NCBI GenBank assembly: GCA_024693285.1
Contig: JAILLE010000014.1
Coordinates: forward strand, 59,014 to 123,013
DNA: 64,000 nucleotides
Direction: 5' to 3'
Source: Bacteroidales bacterium
GTDB lineage: Bacteria; Bacteroidota; Bacteroidia; Bacteroidales; UBA932
The position numbers were made by a program, and so were the translations under genes. This document shows, in pieces, positions 44,701-53,188 of this stretch. Each line of letters begins with the position of its first letter. Position 1 is the stretch's first letter. The notes beneath the pieces were generated by a model. It saw nothing but the letters and a program-made list of their open reading frames with translations. It was not told the origin of the DNA and did not search any database.

Positions 44701-44822
44701 TTAAAATAAATCATCTAATAGAACGAAACCGGAGTTGTACTCTGGCTCATCATATAAACTACCATCGTATTTCCTAAAAAAACTTTCCGCGCCTCCCGGA
44801 AGTAATCGTAGTTGTGCTTTTC
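44701..44822 (-). pseudogene. Decayed 3' end of a fourth TPR-CHAT gene
   Basis: Read on the minus strand, about 40 codons match the CHAT C-terminus across two frames: GKHNYDYFREARKVF, then after a frameshift in an A/T run LRKYDGSLYDEPEYNSGFVLLDDLF and stop at 44701-44703. The intact copies end SKYDAFREAQNYLRKYDGGLYDEPEYYAAFVLLDAIK. No TPR or protease part is left. It starts immediately after the stop codon of the ADP-ribosyltransferase-like gene. Confidence 0.88.
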
Positions 44823-45356
44823 CTAATCTATATCAACAAACGAAATGACATGATTAGTGTGAAGGAAGATGACCTCCTCCTCAAAACGATGGTTAAAATA
44901 AGCTATCAATTGACCTTTATCTGATTCGGTCAATACGGTTTTTCCCACGAAGCCATGGTGAACTTTCGCGAACTTCCTTGCTACATCGAAAGAAAGGGTC
45001 CAACTAAAACCATAATTAGAAGACTCTTTTTCTTCCCGTGACATTCCACGGAATAACGTCAATGGAAACTTGAAACCTTTGAACTTGTCAAGATAGTTTT
45101 GACACATGAGATAATCGCGGTCCGTTTCTTTACTCTCCCATAAACACTTCAATTCATCAAAACTAATTTGTAGCCCAGGCTCTTCCCCAACTTGGTATGA
45201 TGAAGCCAATAATGCCCAATACTCTTTGCCTGATAAATGCTGATTTAAATTGTAATTGATGAATAGATTCATCGTTCTCGATGGATCATCATAAAGAGTA
45301 CAAAGAAAAGAGCGGTGTTTCTCTCCAATTGCTTTCATTATTCCATTGTGCGTCAT
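44823..45356 (-). CDS. Putative ADP-ribosyltransferase-fold protein
   Basis: A 177-residue protein with no signal peptide. The second half shows the spaced R-S-E pattern of ADP-ribosyltransferase toxins: Arg in LTLFRGMS (about 116), SWT followed by AxxFA in FSWTLSFDVARKFAKVHHG, and Glu in RFEEEVIFLHTN (about 165). The order fits an ART fold that modifies a host target, but the match is by pattern only. N-terminal ~100 residues are helical and unrecognised. Low GC. Neighbours AbiGi and AbiH make a phage-defence role likely. The start could also be the Met six codons downstream. Confidence 0.5.
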   Translation of the reverse strand: MTHNGIMKAIGEKHRSFLCTLYDDPSRTMNLFINYNLNQHLSGKEYWALLASSYQVGEEPGLQISFDELKCLWESKETDRDYLMCQNYLDKFKGFKFPLTLFRGMSREEKESSNYGFSWTLSFDVARKFAKVHHGFVGKTVLTESDKGQLIAYFNHRFEEEVIFLHTNHVISFVDID

Positions 45357-45420
45357 ATAATAATGAATAAAAGCATTAATCGATGTAATCGAGGTCGAAA
45401 CAAAGACTTGAAACTTTACA

Positions 45421-46095
45421 TTAGAAATCCTTCAATACCTGAGACATCGTGATTATTTTGGGAATGTACTCGAGATAACTATCCGGGAATGTATCTATTA
45501 GCCACATGCTGAATGGCTGAACTTCTTCCTTCTTAGAAAGTATGATGTATTCAATCATATCTGGCGAAATCTTGATGTTAGGGAAAGACTCCTTAGGTGG
45601 ATCGAATTCCTCTAGTTCATTAAGATTTGATATTTGTGCAACTTTCACAGAACCCGAGACCAGACGCCACTCCATTTCCTTTGTAAAATCCTTGTAATTC
45701 CGCTTCTTACAATACTTTTTCTTTTGCTCTCCTTCGTTCCTTTTGATGAAACTTGTCACCAAAGGATTAGTTTCGTACCACTTCATTGCAGAAAGAGAAG
45801 ATCCTTTCACGAGAAAAGGCGTGTCCTTATGCGCGTAAATTACGGGCGAGCAACCAAGCTTCTTTAATTCTGCACGCTTGACACCAATACTATACTCACC
45901 ATACCAAGAAGCATGTTGCTCTACATTGGACAGAGGGATATTGCAAAAACAAACGCCTTTTGTAATATATCCAAGATCTCGTCCGGGAAGCTTCTCTGCG
46001 ATCTTATAATACTTGAATCCTCCTTCAATAATCTTTCGGAGGACATCTTCTGTCCTGGTATAGTGGAATAGCGTTGAAGAATTTAAGATTGACAT
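45421..46095 (-). CDS. AbiGi-family protein (abortive phage resistance, putative antitoxin)
   Basis: A 224-residue protein. The N-terminal half carries the family pattern: STLFHYTRTEDVLRKIIEGGF, then GVCFCNIPLSNVEQHASWYGEYSIGVKR and SPVIYAHKDTPFL. In lactococci AbiGi acts with AbiGii (a nucleotidyltransferase-type toxin). No AbiGii-like gene is seen next to it; the adjacent ART-like protein may be its partner or it may act alone (inference). The fold of the HYT...CFCDIPL block also recalls ADP-ribosyltransferase-like proteins. Low GC. Confidence 0.8.
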   Translation of the reverse strand: MSILNSSTLFHYTRTEDVLRKIIEGGFKYYKIAEKLPGRDLGYITKGVCFCNIPLSNVEQHASWYGEYSIGVKRAELKKLGCSPVIYAHKDTPFLVKGSSLSAMKWYETNPLVTSFIKRNEGEQKKKYCKKRNYKDFTKEMEWRLVSGSVKVAQISNLNELEEFDPPKESFPNIKISPDMIEYIILSKKEEVQPFSMWLIDTFPDSYLEYIPKIITMSQVLKDF

Positions 46096-46128
46096 AATGA
46101 TTCCTTAATAAAGATTATGAAACTCCGG

Positions 46129-46590
46129 TTAATAATTATCATCATCCAATTCATTCTCAATCGTTATCACATCGTCAATCAAAAAAGTGTTCCCGGACTT
46201 GATGAGATACACCCAATTGGTAAACTTCCAGCCCATATCAAGGGCGGTGTAGGCATACCAGTGGTCATCTTTCGCGACGATGGTCAAGACTTTGGACTCG
46301 CTTTGGATATTCTCTCCGTTGATGAATTTCCCGTCTTGGGCACCGCTACGGAAAAGCCACGTGGCATAATTGACGCCATCGACATCATATTCAAAGTTGT
46401 CGACAAGCTTTTTCAGCATCTTTTTCGTACAATGACTCCTCAAAAATGAATAATCCTCATACTGCTCCAAATTATACATGTTCTTAATGAACGTCAGCGC
46501 CTGAGGGTCAGCGGGATAATTCTGTGCCTTGCAAAAAGGAGCCGCCAAGAAAAGGAGGCTCCCGATGATAATAGCTGCTAATTTGTGCAT
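46129..46590 (-). CDS. Secreted protein, DUF3828-like
   Basis: A 153-residue protein with a signal peptide (KLAAIIIGSLLFLAAPFCKA). The mature part has an NTF2-like/DUF3828 look: ALTFIKNMYNLEQYEDYSFLRSHCTKKMLKKL, ... VLTIVAKDDHWYAYTALDMG, ... IDDVITIEN. Exact role unknown. It begins 13 bases inside the preceding PPC-domain gene, so the two secreted proteins are translationally coupled. Confidence 0.6.
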   Translation of the reverse strand: MHKLAAIIIGSLLFLAAPFCKAQNYPADPQALTFIKNMYNLEQYEDYSFLRSHCTKKMLKKLVDNFEYDVDGVNYATWLFRSGAQDGKFINGENIQSESKVLTIVAKDDHWYAYTALDMGWKFTNWVYLIKSGNTFLIDDVITIENELDDDNY

Positions 46591-47252
46591 AAGAGGTAGG
46601 GATTAGGAAGGAGGCCGTTGTTGACTATAGCGATGATGAAATATCCATCCCAACGAGGAGTGAATGACAAGGCGCACTCCGAGGTGGCATCATCATCATA
46701 GCAAATAAGGTTCTCATTTTCGTCATAGATGTACAAATCCAGATCGGAGGCGTCAGTTCCTTCAAGAACGACACTAGCCTTTCTCCCACCAGCAAATTTG
46801 ATAAGATACTGGTCTGTAGAAAGAGTCAGAACCATGCTGGTCTTAATGACCGGTCCGCCGATGGCACCGCGTTTCGCCCTTCCGATCGTCTTCTCAACCT
46901 TATTGATATAGGCGAGCAATTCTTTATCCCGTCCAGCAATTTCCTTGGCATCGGCAATCAATTGCTTGGGATCAAAACTTACACCACTCTCAGGAGTAAT
47001 CTCACGAGTCGGGGAAGAGCCTTCCCGGACCTCCATCTCTTGAGTAGGAACACTGTTGAAAATCTTCGCTGCCTCGACCAATGCGGATGCGGATTCATTC
47101 TTATAGCCGTACATCGCTAATGACGAAGCAGTGCGTAGGGCCTGCAATTCTTCAGGAATCGGTGAGGACAGAGTGTCCTTCTGAGGACGTTCCTGTGCGA
47201 ATAGTGAAAAAGAAACAGCCAGCAAAGAAAGGCTAATGATAATTCTTTTCAT
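46578..47252 (-). CDS. Secreted protein with C-terminal PPC-like domain
   Basis: A 224-residue protein: signal peptide (RIIISLSLLAVSFSLFAQ), a helical middle (about 30-140), and a C-terminal PPC-like beta domain (about 145-224; KASVVLEGTDASDLDLYIYDENENLICYDDDA ... DGYFIIAIVNN). PPC domains usually accompany secreted proteases and may bind or chaperone them. Here the exported TPR-CHAT proteases of the same island are possible partners (inference). Confidence 0.7.
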   Translation of the reverse strand: MKRIIISLSLLAVSFSLFAQERPQKDTLSSPIPEELQALRTASSLAMYGYKNESASALVEAAKIFNSVPTQEMEVREGSSPTREITPESGVSFDPKQLIADAKEIAGRDKELLAYINKVEKTIGRAKRGAIGGPVIKTSMVLTLSTDQYLIKFAGGRKASVVLEGTDASDLDLYIYDENENLICYDDDATSECALSFTPRWDGYFIIAIVNNGLLPNPYLLCTN

Positions 47253-47290
47253 AACAGAGATTCTTATTTGTTAATGATTATTACTCAATC

Positions 47291-47467
47291 TTATAGCATC
47301 AGGGCAATAAGTATGATTGCGATCACCGCGAGGAAGGCGAAAACGACTAGAAGACATCCGGCCTTTTTCGCGCCACCGACTGCGCCTTCACTCTCTTTCC
47401 CTTTTTTAGAGAAGATGAAGCCAAGAAAAGCTCCCAAAAGGAGAACGACTACGATTGCCGACAACAT
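47291..47467 (-). CDS. Small two-helix membrane protein
   Basis: A 58-residue open frame, MLSAIVVVLLLGAFLGFIF, a basic/Gly loop (KKGKESEGAVGGAKK), then AGCLLVVFAFLAVIAIILIAL and stop TAA. Two TM helices with a short cytosolic-type loop. I do not recognise a family. Spacing of 22 and 38 bases to its neighbours on the same strand supports a real gene in the operon. Confidence 0.65.
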   Translation of the reverse strand: MLSAIVVVLLLGAFLGFIFSKKGKESEGAVGGAKKAGCLLVVFAFLAVIAIILIALML

Positions 47468-47489
47468 ATTAAATCCAATACTTTAAAAA

Positions 47490-47903
47490 TCAGTTCCTAA
47501 TACCAAAATGTTCCTTCGCTTCTTCTTTCAATGCGTCAACGAATAAATATATGATCTTATAGTTCACTATAAACATAACCAACGCACAAATAATAGAAGT
47601 AACGCCGACCGTGAAGATTGATAACAAACTCAACATGGCACAAAGAAGGACTACAATAGCTATGATCGAGATGGCAAAATACTTAGCTATATAAACCAAC
47701 ACCCTCTTCAACGTTATTGGGACGGTGGTAATTCGGGTCAACTTTACATACATGTAGATAATGTATGCTTCGGATAATAACCAGCCGACTTCCGGAATCA
47801 GAGCAAGCAGAGTGGATAGGATAAGAGCATTGACAATTGTCTTTTTAATCTCATCGTCGAACCGTCCATCTAAGAACTCTTGAGCATGTGACCAATCCTG
47901 CAT
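47490..47903 (-). CDS. Membrane protein of unknown function
   Basis: A 137-residue protein with three or four TM segments (IVNALILSTLLALIPEVGWLL; ISIIAIVVLLCAMLSLLSIF; VTSIICALVMFIVNYKIIYLF). The N-terminal DWSHAQEFLDGRFDDEI and the C-terminal ALKEEAKEHFGI are charged and probably cytosolic. No recognised family. Lies 82 bases after the sigma factor and 22 bases before the 58-residue membrane gene. Confidence 0.6.
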   Translation of the reverse strand: MQDWSHAQEFLDGRFDDEIKKTIVNALILSTLLALIPEVGWLLSEAYIIYMYVKLTRITTVPITLKRVLVYIAKYFAISIIAIVVLLCAMLSLLSIFTVGVTSIICALVMFIVNYKIIYLFVDALKEEAKEHFGIRN

Positions 47904-47985
47904 TGTGTTAGTGTGTTAAAATCGTTGAATTATTCAAAGATAGCATTATTTGCGTATAATTAGGATATAATAATGAAAAAGGCAA

Positions 47986-48684
47986 TCAAAGGAGAAATAC
48001 TATCTTTATCGCCACATTATCGATAGTCAGCGATGGTATGATGGGATTGGGATGAATACTTCGGATGGAATACTCCCCAGTCTTACCAGCAAGCACTCCC
48101 CCATCATACTCATAACAATACTGAAGATAATCGCTTCGCGTCATTTCCATCAACTTCGGAAGCAACTTGAGAATACGGTTACGTCGAACACTTACATATG
48201 TCTCTGAAATGCCAAGCACTTCCGTTGATTTAGCTATGTAGCTCGATTTATCTTCAAGGTAGTAGTTGAGAATCACCTGGTCGCTGGCAGACAACCGGGC
48301 TATAGCTGCCTTCAGGCGTGGGATCAATTGTGATCTAGCCTCTGAAGAATCATCATTTCCATATATGCGAATGGCGGTTTTCAAATCATTAATGTCTTGC
48401 TGTACAGCCGAATTTTTCGTCTCTTTGGAGACCTCGTCAACGATCTCATTGTGAACTAGAGTAGAAAGATAGGTCGTAATCTTTACACCTCGCTTCGAAT
48501 CAAAATGGGCGTATGCCTTCTCCAGAGAAGAAAGCACCGCCGCATCTTTCACATAATCCAAATCGATGTGTCTGTCGAAGTCTCCGATTTTTCGGCGAAG
48601 ACGTTTCAGGTGTATCTCCGCATATTCTCTTGCGGAGTCGAAATAGAGTTCGCAGAACTCGTTCCAACTCAGTTCAGTCATCAT
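47986..48684 (-). CDS. Sigma-70 family RNA polymerase sigma factor (ECF-like) of the island
   Basis: A 232-residue sigma factor. Region 2 is about 20-100 (YVKDAAVLSSLEKAYAHFDSKRGVKITTYLSTLVHNEIVDEVSKE) and region 4 about 120-180 (RLSASDQVILNYYLEDKSSYIAKSTEVLGISETYVSVRRNRILKLL). A C-terminal ~50-residue tail (YDGGVLAGKTGEYS...) is not part of the usual fold and could be a small regulatory domain. Overlaps the helicase gene by 11 bases. It probably directs transcription of the genes after it (CHAT, CHASE2 and the secreted proteins), but no anti-sigma gene is seen. Confidence 0.85.
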   Translation of the reverse strand: MMTELSWNEFCELYFDSAREYAEIHLKRLRRKIGDFDRHIDLDYVKDAAVLSSLEKAYAHFDSKRGVKITTYLSTLVHNEIVDEVSKETKNSAVQQDINDLKTAIRIYGNDDSSEARSQLIPRLKAAIARLSASDQVILNYYLEDKSSYIAKSTEVLGISETYVSVRRNRILKLLPKLMEMTRSDYLQYCYEYDGGVLAGKTGEYSIRSIHPNPIIPSLTIDNVAIKIVFLL

Positions 48685-51600
48685 ACCAGTCCAGTATCCA
48701 GTCCCTTTTTATGGTCCATCCTAATCCTTCAAGTACCTGGGGACGGATGACTTCCCTATCTCGAGCCGCCTCGGCAGAAGAGTAGCCCGGTCCGTCCAGG
48801 AGAATCCCATATAGGTAGTTGCCGGGATTTGACGGGTCCACGACTCCGATATCAACCCGGAAGTCGGATGATCCAATATTTGTCTGAACGAGATGTCCCT
48901 CAGTGCGAAGTACGTCTGCAATCTTCTCAGCAAACAGATTCTCTTTCACAATTGAAGAAGAAATGTTGTCAAGGACATCACGTCCGTCCCGGGCATACTT
49001 GAGGAAGGCTTTAAGATCGGTGACACCGCGTGGAACAAATCCACTTTCTACAATCTGCTCAGGTTGGAGCGAGGAGAAAACCTCCATCTCCTGCCGGGCT
49101 CTTGACACGGCCACATTGAGGCGGCGCCATCCTCCATCCTGGTTAAGCGGACCAAAATTCAGCGACACTCGTCCTCTGCGGTCTAACCCATATCCGACGG
49201 AGAAAAGTATAACATCCCGCTCGTCTCCCTGCACATTCTCCAAGCTCTTAACGAACATCGGTTCATCCTGATTAGCCGCTATTTTGGCCAGGGCCTTGTT
49301 CTTTAGGAACAATTCCTCCAATTTCTTGTCAATAAGGTTTTTCTGACTCGCATTGAAGGTGACGATTCCGATGCTTTTCGTTTGCTCTTTAGTGTCCGTC
49401 AGCCGTCGTTTCACCTCCTGTACGATCGCTTCAGCCTCGGTCTCATTCGTGCGTGTCCGGCCACGATCGTAGATACCGTCAACGGGATGAAAAGTCACCC
49501 TGGTGGAAAGATCGTCGTTGGATGGGAACGTCAGCAAGCCGTTGTCATAGTAGTTTGCGTTGCTGAATGCGATAAGGCTCTCGTGGCGGCTACGGTAGTG
49601 CCATTTCAGATGGACAGAAGGAAGTGACAGTGCGATACACTCGTCCAATATGCTTTCCATATCCTCTTTCTCGGCATTCTCCTCGTCGAAGGAGTCCGCC
49701 TCAAAGAATGTGGTTGGAGGCAACTGTTTTGGGTCTCCGACAACGATGAGCGCCTTACCTCGCGCAATCGATGCAATCGCTTCACTGGTCGGAAGCTGTG
49801 AGGCCTCGTCGAAGATGACCACGTCGAATTGCCCGCCCTCCGGTTGGAGGTACTGGGAAACGGACAGTGGGCTCATCAGCATACATGGACACAAACGAGG
49901 AAGTAGGTTAGGAATTCGCTCAAAAAGAGTCCTGAGTGACATCCCACGGGAATTGTTCCTGATCGCTTTCTTGAGAATCGTCATCTCATACCCGTGCGAC
50001 AGGCTGTCATCCGGTCCTGAAAGACGGGAAGCCACCTTTGCAATTAGCTCTTTCCTAATAGTCGCCCTGAAAGACTCATCATCCTCTCGGAACTTTTTAA
50101 TAAAGGATTCGAACAGCTCTCCACAAAAGATTCCAAGACCTTTCTCATGATCGATGATATGTGTCGCGTATGAACGATAGAAGCATTTGAGGAAGTAATC
50201 TTCAAGTCTTTCAGGCATTATCCTTCCCGTCTCGAATTCATCCACAATCATGCCCAATCCCTGTCCACAAAGACGAGCTTTCTGGCGGGCATAAATAGCA
50301 TACATCTTCAGTCCGGAAATATTGTCACACCAACGTTCCAGCTTCTCACGGACAACCAAAAGCGATTTACGGGATAACTCTACACCGATTGTTCGTCCCA
50401 ATTCTTTTTGTAGTTTTCTAGCTTCCCACCAGAATCTTATCCCGTTTCTCTCCAAGACAGTATTAAAGCGCCTGTATAACTTATCCTTAAGATCAGGGCT
50501 ATACTCAACCACAGGCAAATCGAAAAGCCTACAGTCTGAACTGACGCCTGAATGACGTATGGCCGTAACGTAATCATGTACGGAAGATTGCATTTCCTTG
50601 AAACCGCCAACTTTTAGCGGCGCTAAGACAGAAGAAGGAATGCGATGCGGACTGATGCCATCCGGTAATTTGAGATAACCTGATACACAGTCATATAATG
50701 AGAGCCCAACAGGATAGACCCTGTTAACCCCTTCAGCGTGAGTGTCCAAAACACTTTTCTCCTCATCAATTCGTGCCGCATCCACTGCAAAGGACTCCGG
50801 AGGCGTCTCCCATTGGAGATTGAGCAAATAATCTAGCTTTGAAAGAACCGCGGACTTACGTGCCTTATTGGAGTGAATTTCCAGGCAGAATGGATCAAGG
50901 CCAATTTCTTCAAGTCGTTTCTGAACGACTTCTAGGGCGGCCTTCTTTTCCGATACGAAAAGAACGCGTTTGCCGTTGTAGATAGCATTGGCAATGATGT
51001 TTGTAATGGTCTGGCTCTTACCAGTTCCTGGAGGGCCATGCATCACGAAACTGCGGCCTAAGACTGCATCGCGAATAGCACGGAGCTGCGAAGAGTCGGC
51101 ACTGATGGGTTGAAGGACCTTGGCAGATGGGCACAAAAGGTCGATGGAGCCTTCGGGCGAAGCGATATCCTTGACCTTAAGTTTCCCCTCTACAAGGCTG
51201 GAGACAGCCGGATGGGCATCCAGCATCTTTCGATGCAAATGAACGTCATTCCAGATGATGAACTTGTTGAAAGTGAAATTGCCCAAGAACACCAACTCCT
51301 CTACATCCCATCCCTTCTTGTCCATAATGGCGCGTCGGATTGTGCTCATCACCTTCCTGACATTGACATGCCCGTCAGTCTCCGGGACGAAATCCAGTCC
51401 CGGGATACTGATTCCGTACTGTTGACGAAGCTTTTCAAGGATGGTTAAGTTGGCGGTAATGTCCTCCCCTGTCCATTTGATGCTCCAAGTTGCCTTAGTG
51501 ATTTCCACGGGAATCAAAAGAATAGGAGCGAAATGCGGCGTTTCACCATCGTCATCAATCCACTTAAGGGCACCTATGGTCAGGTAAAGCGTATTGGCGC

Positions 51601-53044
51601 CATTTTCTTCCAAATAGTGCCGCGCCTCTTTCCGGATGGCATCAAGATGAACGATAGTCAATTCTTCGCTCTGATAGGAATGGAACCGACGGTCTTTCAT
51701 CTCTTTGAAAGCGAACGAATACAACGGATCCTCAGTAGTGATTTCCTGATAAATGCCATTAGTCCTGATGTCGCCTACCCATCCAGGTGGAATACCGAAA
51801 ATGTTGAAACCGATGCCATCCTCGATCATCTGCACTGCATCTTCTGTCATGACGCCGATCATTTGGAGCGCACCCTTCTTCACATGGATGTTTATCAGGT
51901 TGTTTCGAAGGCTAAGGTCAAGCAGTTTCCTCTCCCAGATGGTGTGTTTGTCAACCTTCGCAGGGAGGTCAATATTTATATCATCGGTTTCTTTGATTCG
52001 TTCAGGAATGGAGCTATTATACAACGTTTCTTCAACAATGACATATCCTTCCGGCGTAAGAATCCGTTGTGGAATTGGTTTAATACCGAGATTGCGAGCT
52101 GAGCAAACATCGATAAACATCAGGAAACTATCCACATCGGCAATTGAAGCGGCAGCGGTTGATATTGCTCCTTCAAAGGATCGCTCCTGCCCTTTCAGAA
52201 AACCTGTGGTTTCGACAAGGATAAGTTCGTTGATACCGTCAGCCCCGCTTTTACGCAATAGCGCCGAATCGTCGTTAACGGGATAGGGAGATGATTTTTC
52301 GGTAAGCCATGCCCCGGAATATGCGTGACCGTCATGGATGACAATGAGTGGCCTTAATCCAACCGCTTCCAAGCAACCGGCATATAGAAGGGCCGCATCC
52401 AGACAGGTAGCCATCCGTCCGGACAAGATGTCTTCCGGAAGGCGCACTCTCTGCCCCTGTTCCGCAAAAGATGCCGGCGGTATTGCGTAGGTGATTTCTT
52501 CGTCTGCAATGGCGTCATAGATGGCGGCCATCTGCATTTTTGACCGGGTCAAATCTCCGGACAGATATCCATCAAGCGATGGACCCCCCGTCCATTTCTG
52601 TAGCTTTTCCGAGGCATGAAGCAGAATTGGCCTGATGGCCGGATGATTGGGCAGCACGTATGCCGCAAGTAATTCAGGAGCATCGTTCACCCCTTCCCAG
52701 AAATCATAAGGGAGCAGCGTGACCGGGTACTTTTCACTGGCTAGTTCGTCATCCGGTAATTCGAGGGACAACGTCATCGTCCCTTCAATCTGCTCCGTCA
52801 GATTGGCTAGGAACGAAGCCGAGGAAAGGATCTTGATGTTATCCAGGACGGTCTTCCCTTTGGGTATTTCAGTGATGATCAATTCATATCCGGGAGAAAA
52901 AGCCGGATCGAAATCAATGGACAGCCTGACGTTGGACAGGATTTCTTTTTCCGTGTTTCTGAGGGTGACGCTGCGAACCGCCGGAATGTCATTTTGCATC
53001 CGGGCATAACTGAACGCCTTTGAGTAGTCGGTTTTGATTGTCAT
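48674..53044 (-). CDS. Giant COG1112-type SF1 helicase with transglutaminase-like and MTES-type nuclease domains
   Basis: A 1456-residue protein. Residues 1-150 form a beta-rich N-terminal domain. Residues about 205-250 look like a transglutaminase-like core (Cys in RMATCLDAALLYAGCLEAVGL, about 214; His in VIHDGHAYSGAW, about 240). DUF4011 begins near 367 (TIWERKLLDLSLRNNLINI). The SF1 helicase has Walker A HGPPGTGKSQT (about 668), Walker B VIFDEASQLPTSEAI, GDPKQLPPTTF, and late motifs NVQGDERDVILFS and NVAVSRAR. The C-terminus (about 1390-1456; LDGPGY...ARDREVIRPQVLEGLGW) is an MTES/DUF3320-type restriction-endonuclease fold. Such helicase-nuclease proteins are predicted phage-defence effectors. 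First gene of the leftward island run. Confidence 0.88.
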   Translation of the reverse strand: MTIKTDYSKAFSYARMQNDIPAVRSVTLRNTEKEILSNVRLSIDFDPAFSPGYELIITEIPKGKTVLDNIKILSSASFLANLTEQIEGTMTLSLELPDDELASEKYPVTLLPYDFWEGVNDAPELLAAYVLPNHPAIRPILLHASEKLQKWTGGPSLDGYLSGDLTRSKMQMAAIYDAIADEEITYAIPPASFAEQGQRVRLPEDILSGRMATCLDAALLYAGCLEAVGLRPLIVIHDGHAYSGAWLTEKSSPYPVNDDSALLRKSGADGINELILVETTGFLKGQERSFEGAISTAAASIADVDSFLMFIDVCSARNLGIKPIPQRILTPEGYVIVEETLYNSSIPERIKETDDINIDLPAKVDKHTIWERKLLDLSLRNNLINIHVKKGALQMIGVMTEDAVQMIEDGIGFNIFGIPPGWVGDIRTNGIYQEITTEDPLYSFAFKEMKDRRFHSYQSEELTIVHLDAIRKEARHYLEENGANTLYLTIGALKWIDDDGETPHFAPILLIPVEITKATWSIKWTGEDITANLTILEKLRQQYGISIPGLDFVPETDGHVNVRKVMSTIRRAIMDKKGWDVEELVFLGNFTFNKFIIWNDVHLHRKMLDAHPAVSSLVEGKLKVKDIASPEGSIDLLCPSAKVLQPISADSSQLRAIRDAVLGRSFVMHGPPGTGKSQTITNIIANAIYNGKRVLFVSEKKAALEVVQKRLEEIGLDPFCLEIHSNKARKSAVLSKLDYLLNLQWETPPESFAVDAARIDEEKSVLDTHAEGVNRVYPVGLSLYDCVSGYLKLPDGISPHRIPSSVLAPLKVGGFKEMQSSVHDYVTAIRHSGVSSDCRLFDLPVVEYSPDLKDKLYRRFNTVLERNGIRFWWEARKLQKELGRTIGVELSRKSLLVVREKLERWCDNISGLKMYAIYARQKARLCGQGLGMIVDEFETGRIMPERLEDYFLKCFYRSYATHIIDHEKGLGIFCGELFESFIKKFREDDESFRATIRKELIAKVASRLSGPDDSLSHGYEMTILKKAIRNNSRGMSLRTLFERIPNLLPRLCPCMLMSPLSVSQYLQPEGGQFDVVIFDEASQLPTSEAIASIARGKALIVVGDPKQLPPTTFFEADSFDEENAEKEDMESILDECIALSLPSVHLKWHYRSRHESLIAFSNANYYDNGLLTFPSNDDLSTRVTFHPVDGIYDRGRTRTNETEAEAIVQEVKRRLTDTKEQTKSIGIVTFNASQKNLIDKKLEELFLKNKALAKIAANQDEPMFVKSLENVQGDERDVILFSVGYGLDRRGRVSLNFGPLNQDGGWRRLNVAVSRARQEMEVFSSLQPEQIVESGFVPRGVTDLKAFLKYARDGRDVLDNISSSIVKENLFAEKIADVLRTEGHLVQTNIGSSDFRVDIGVVDPSNPGNYLYGILLDGPGYSSAEAARDREVIRPQVLEGLGWTIKRDWILDWYDD

Positions 53045-53188
53045 TTTTGCAAAGTATAACCTTATTCACCCTATTTTACCTTAATATTATGATTTCTTAC
53101 AGTTAAAATGACTGAATATTCAGAACTACGCACATCCCGGATTTGCATCCTTTTATGCGATCCTTTGATGGAAGTGATTACCAAAAGC

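Noticed and set aside
47268..47486. 72-codon plus-strand frame in the gap between island genes
   Set aside because: The minus strand carries a better candidate (58 residues, two TM helices) in operon spacing with its neighbours.
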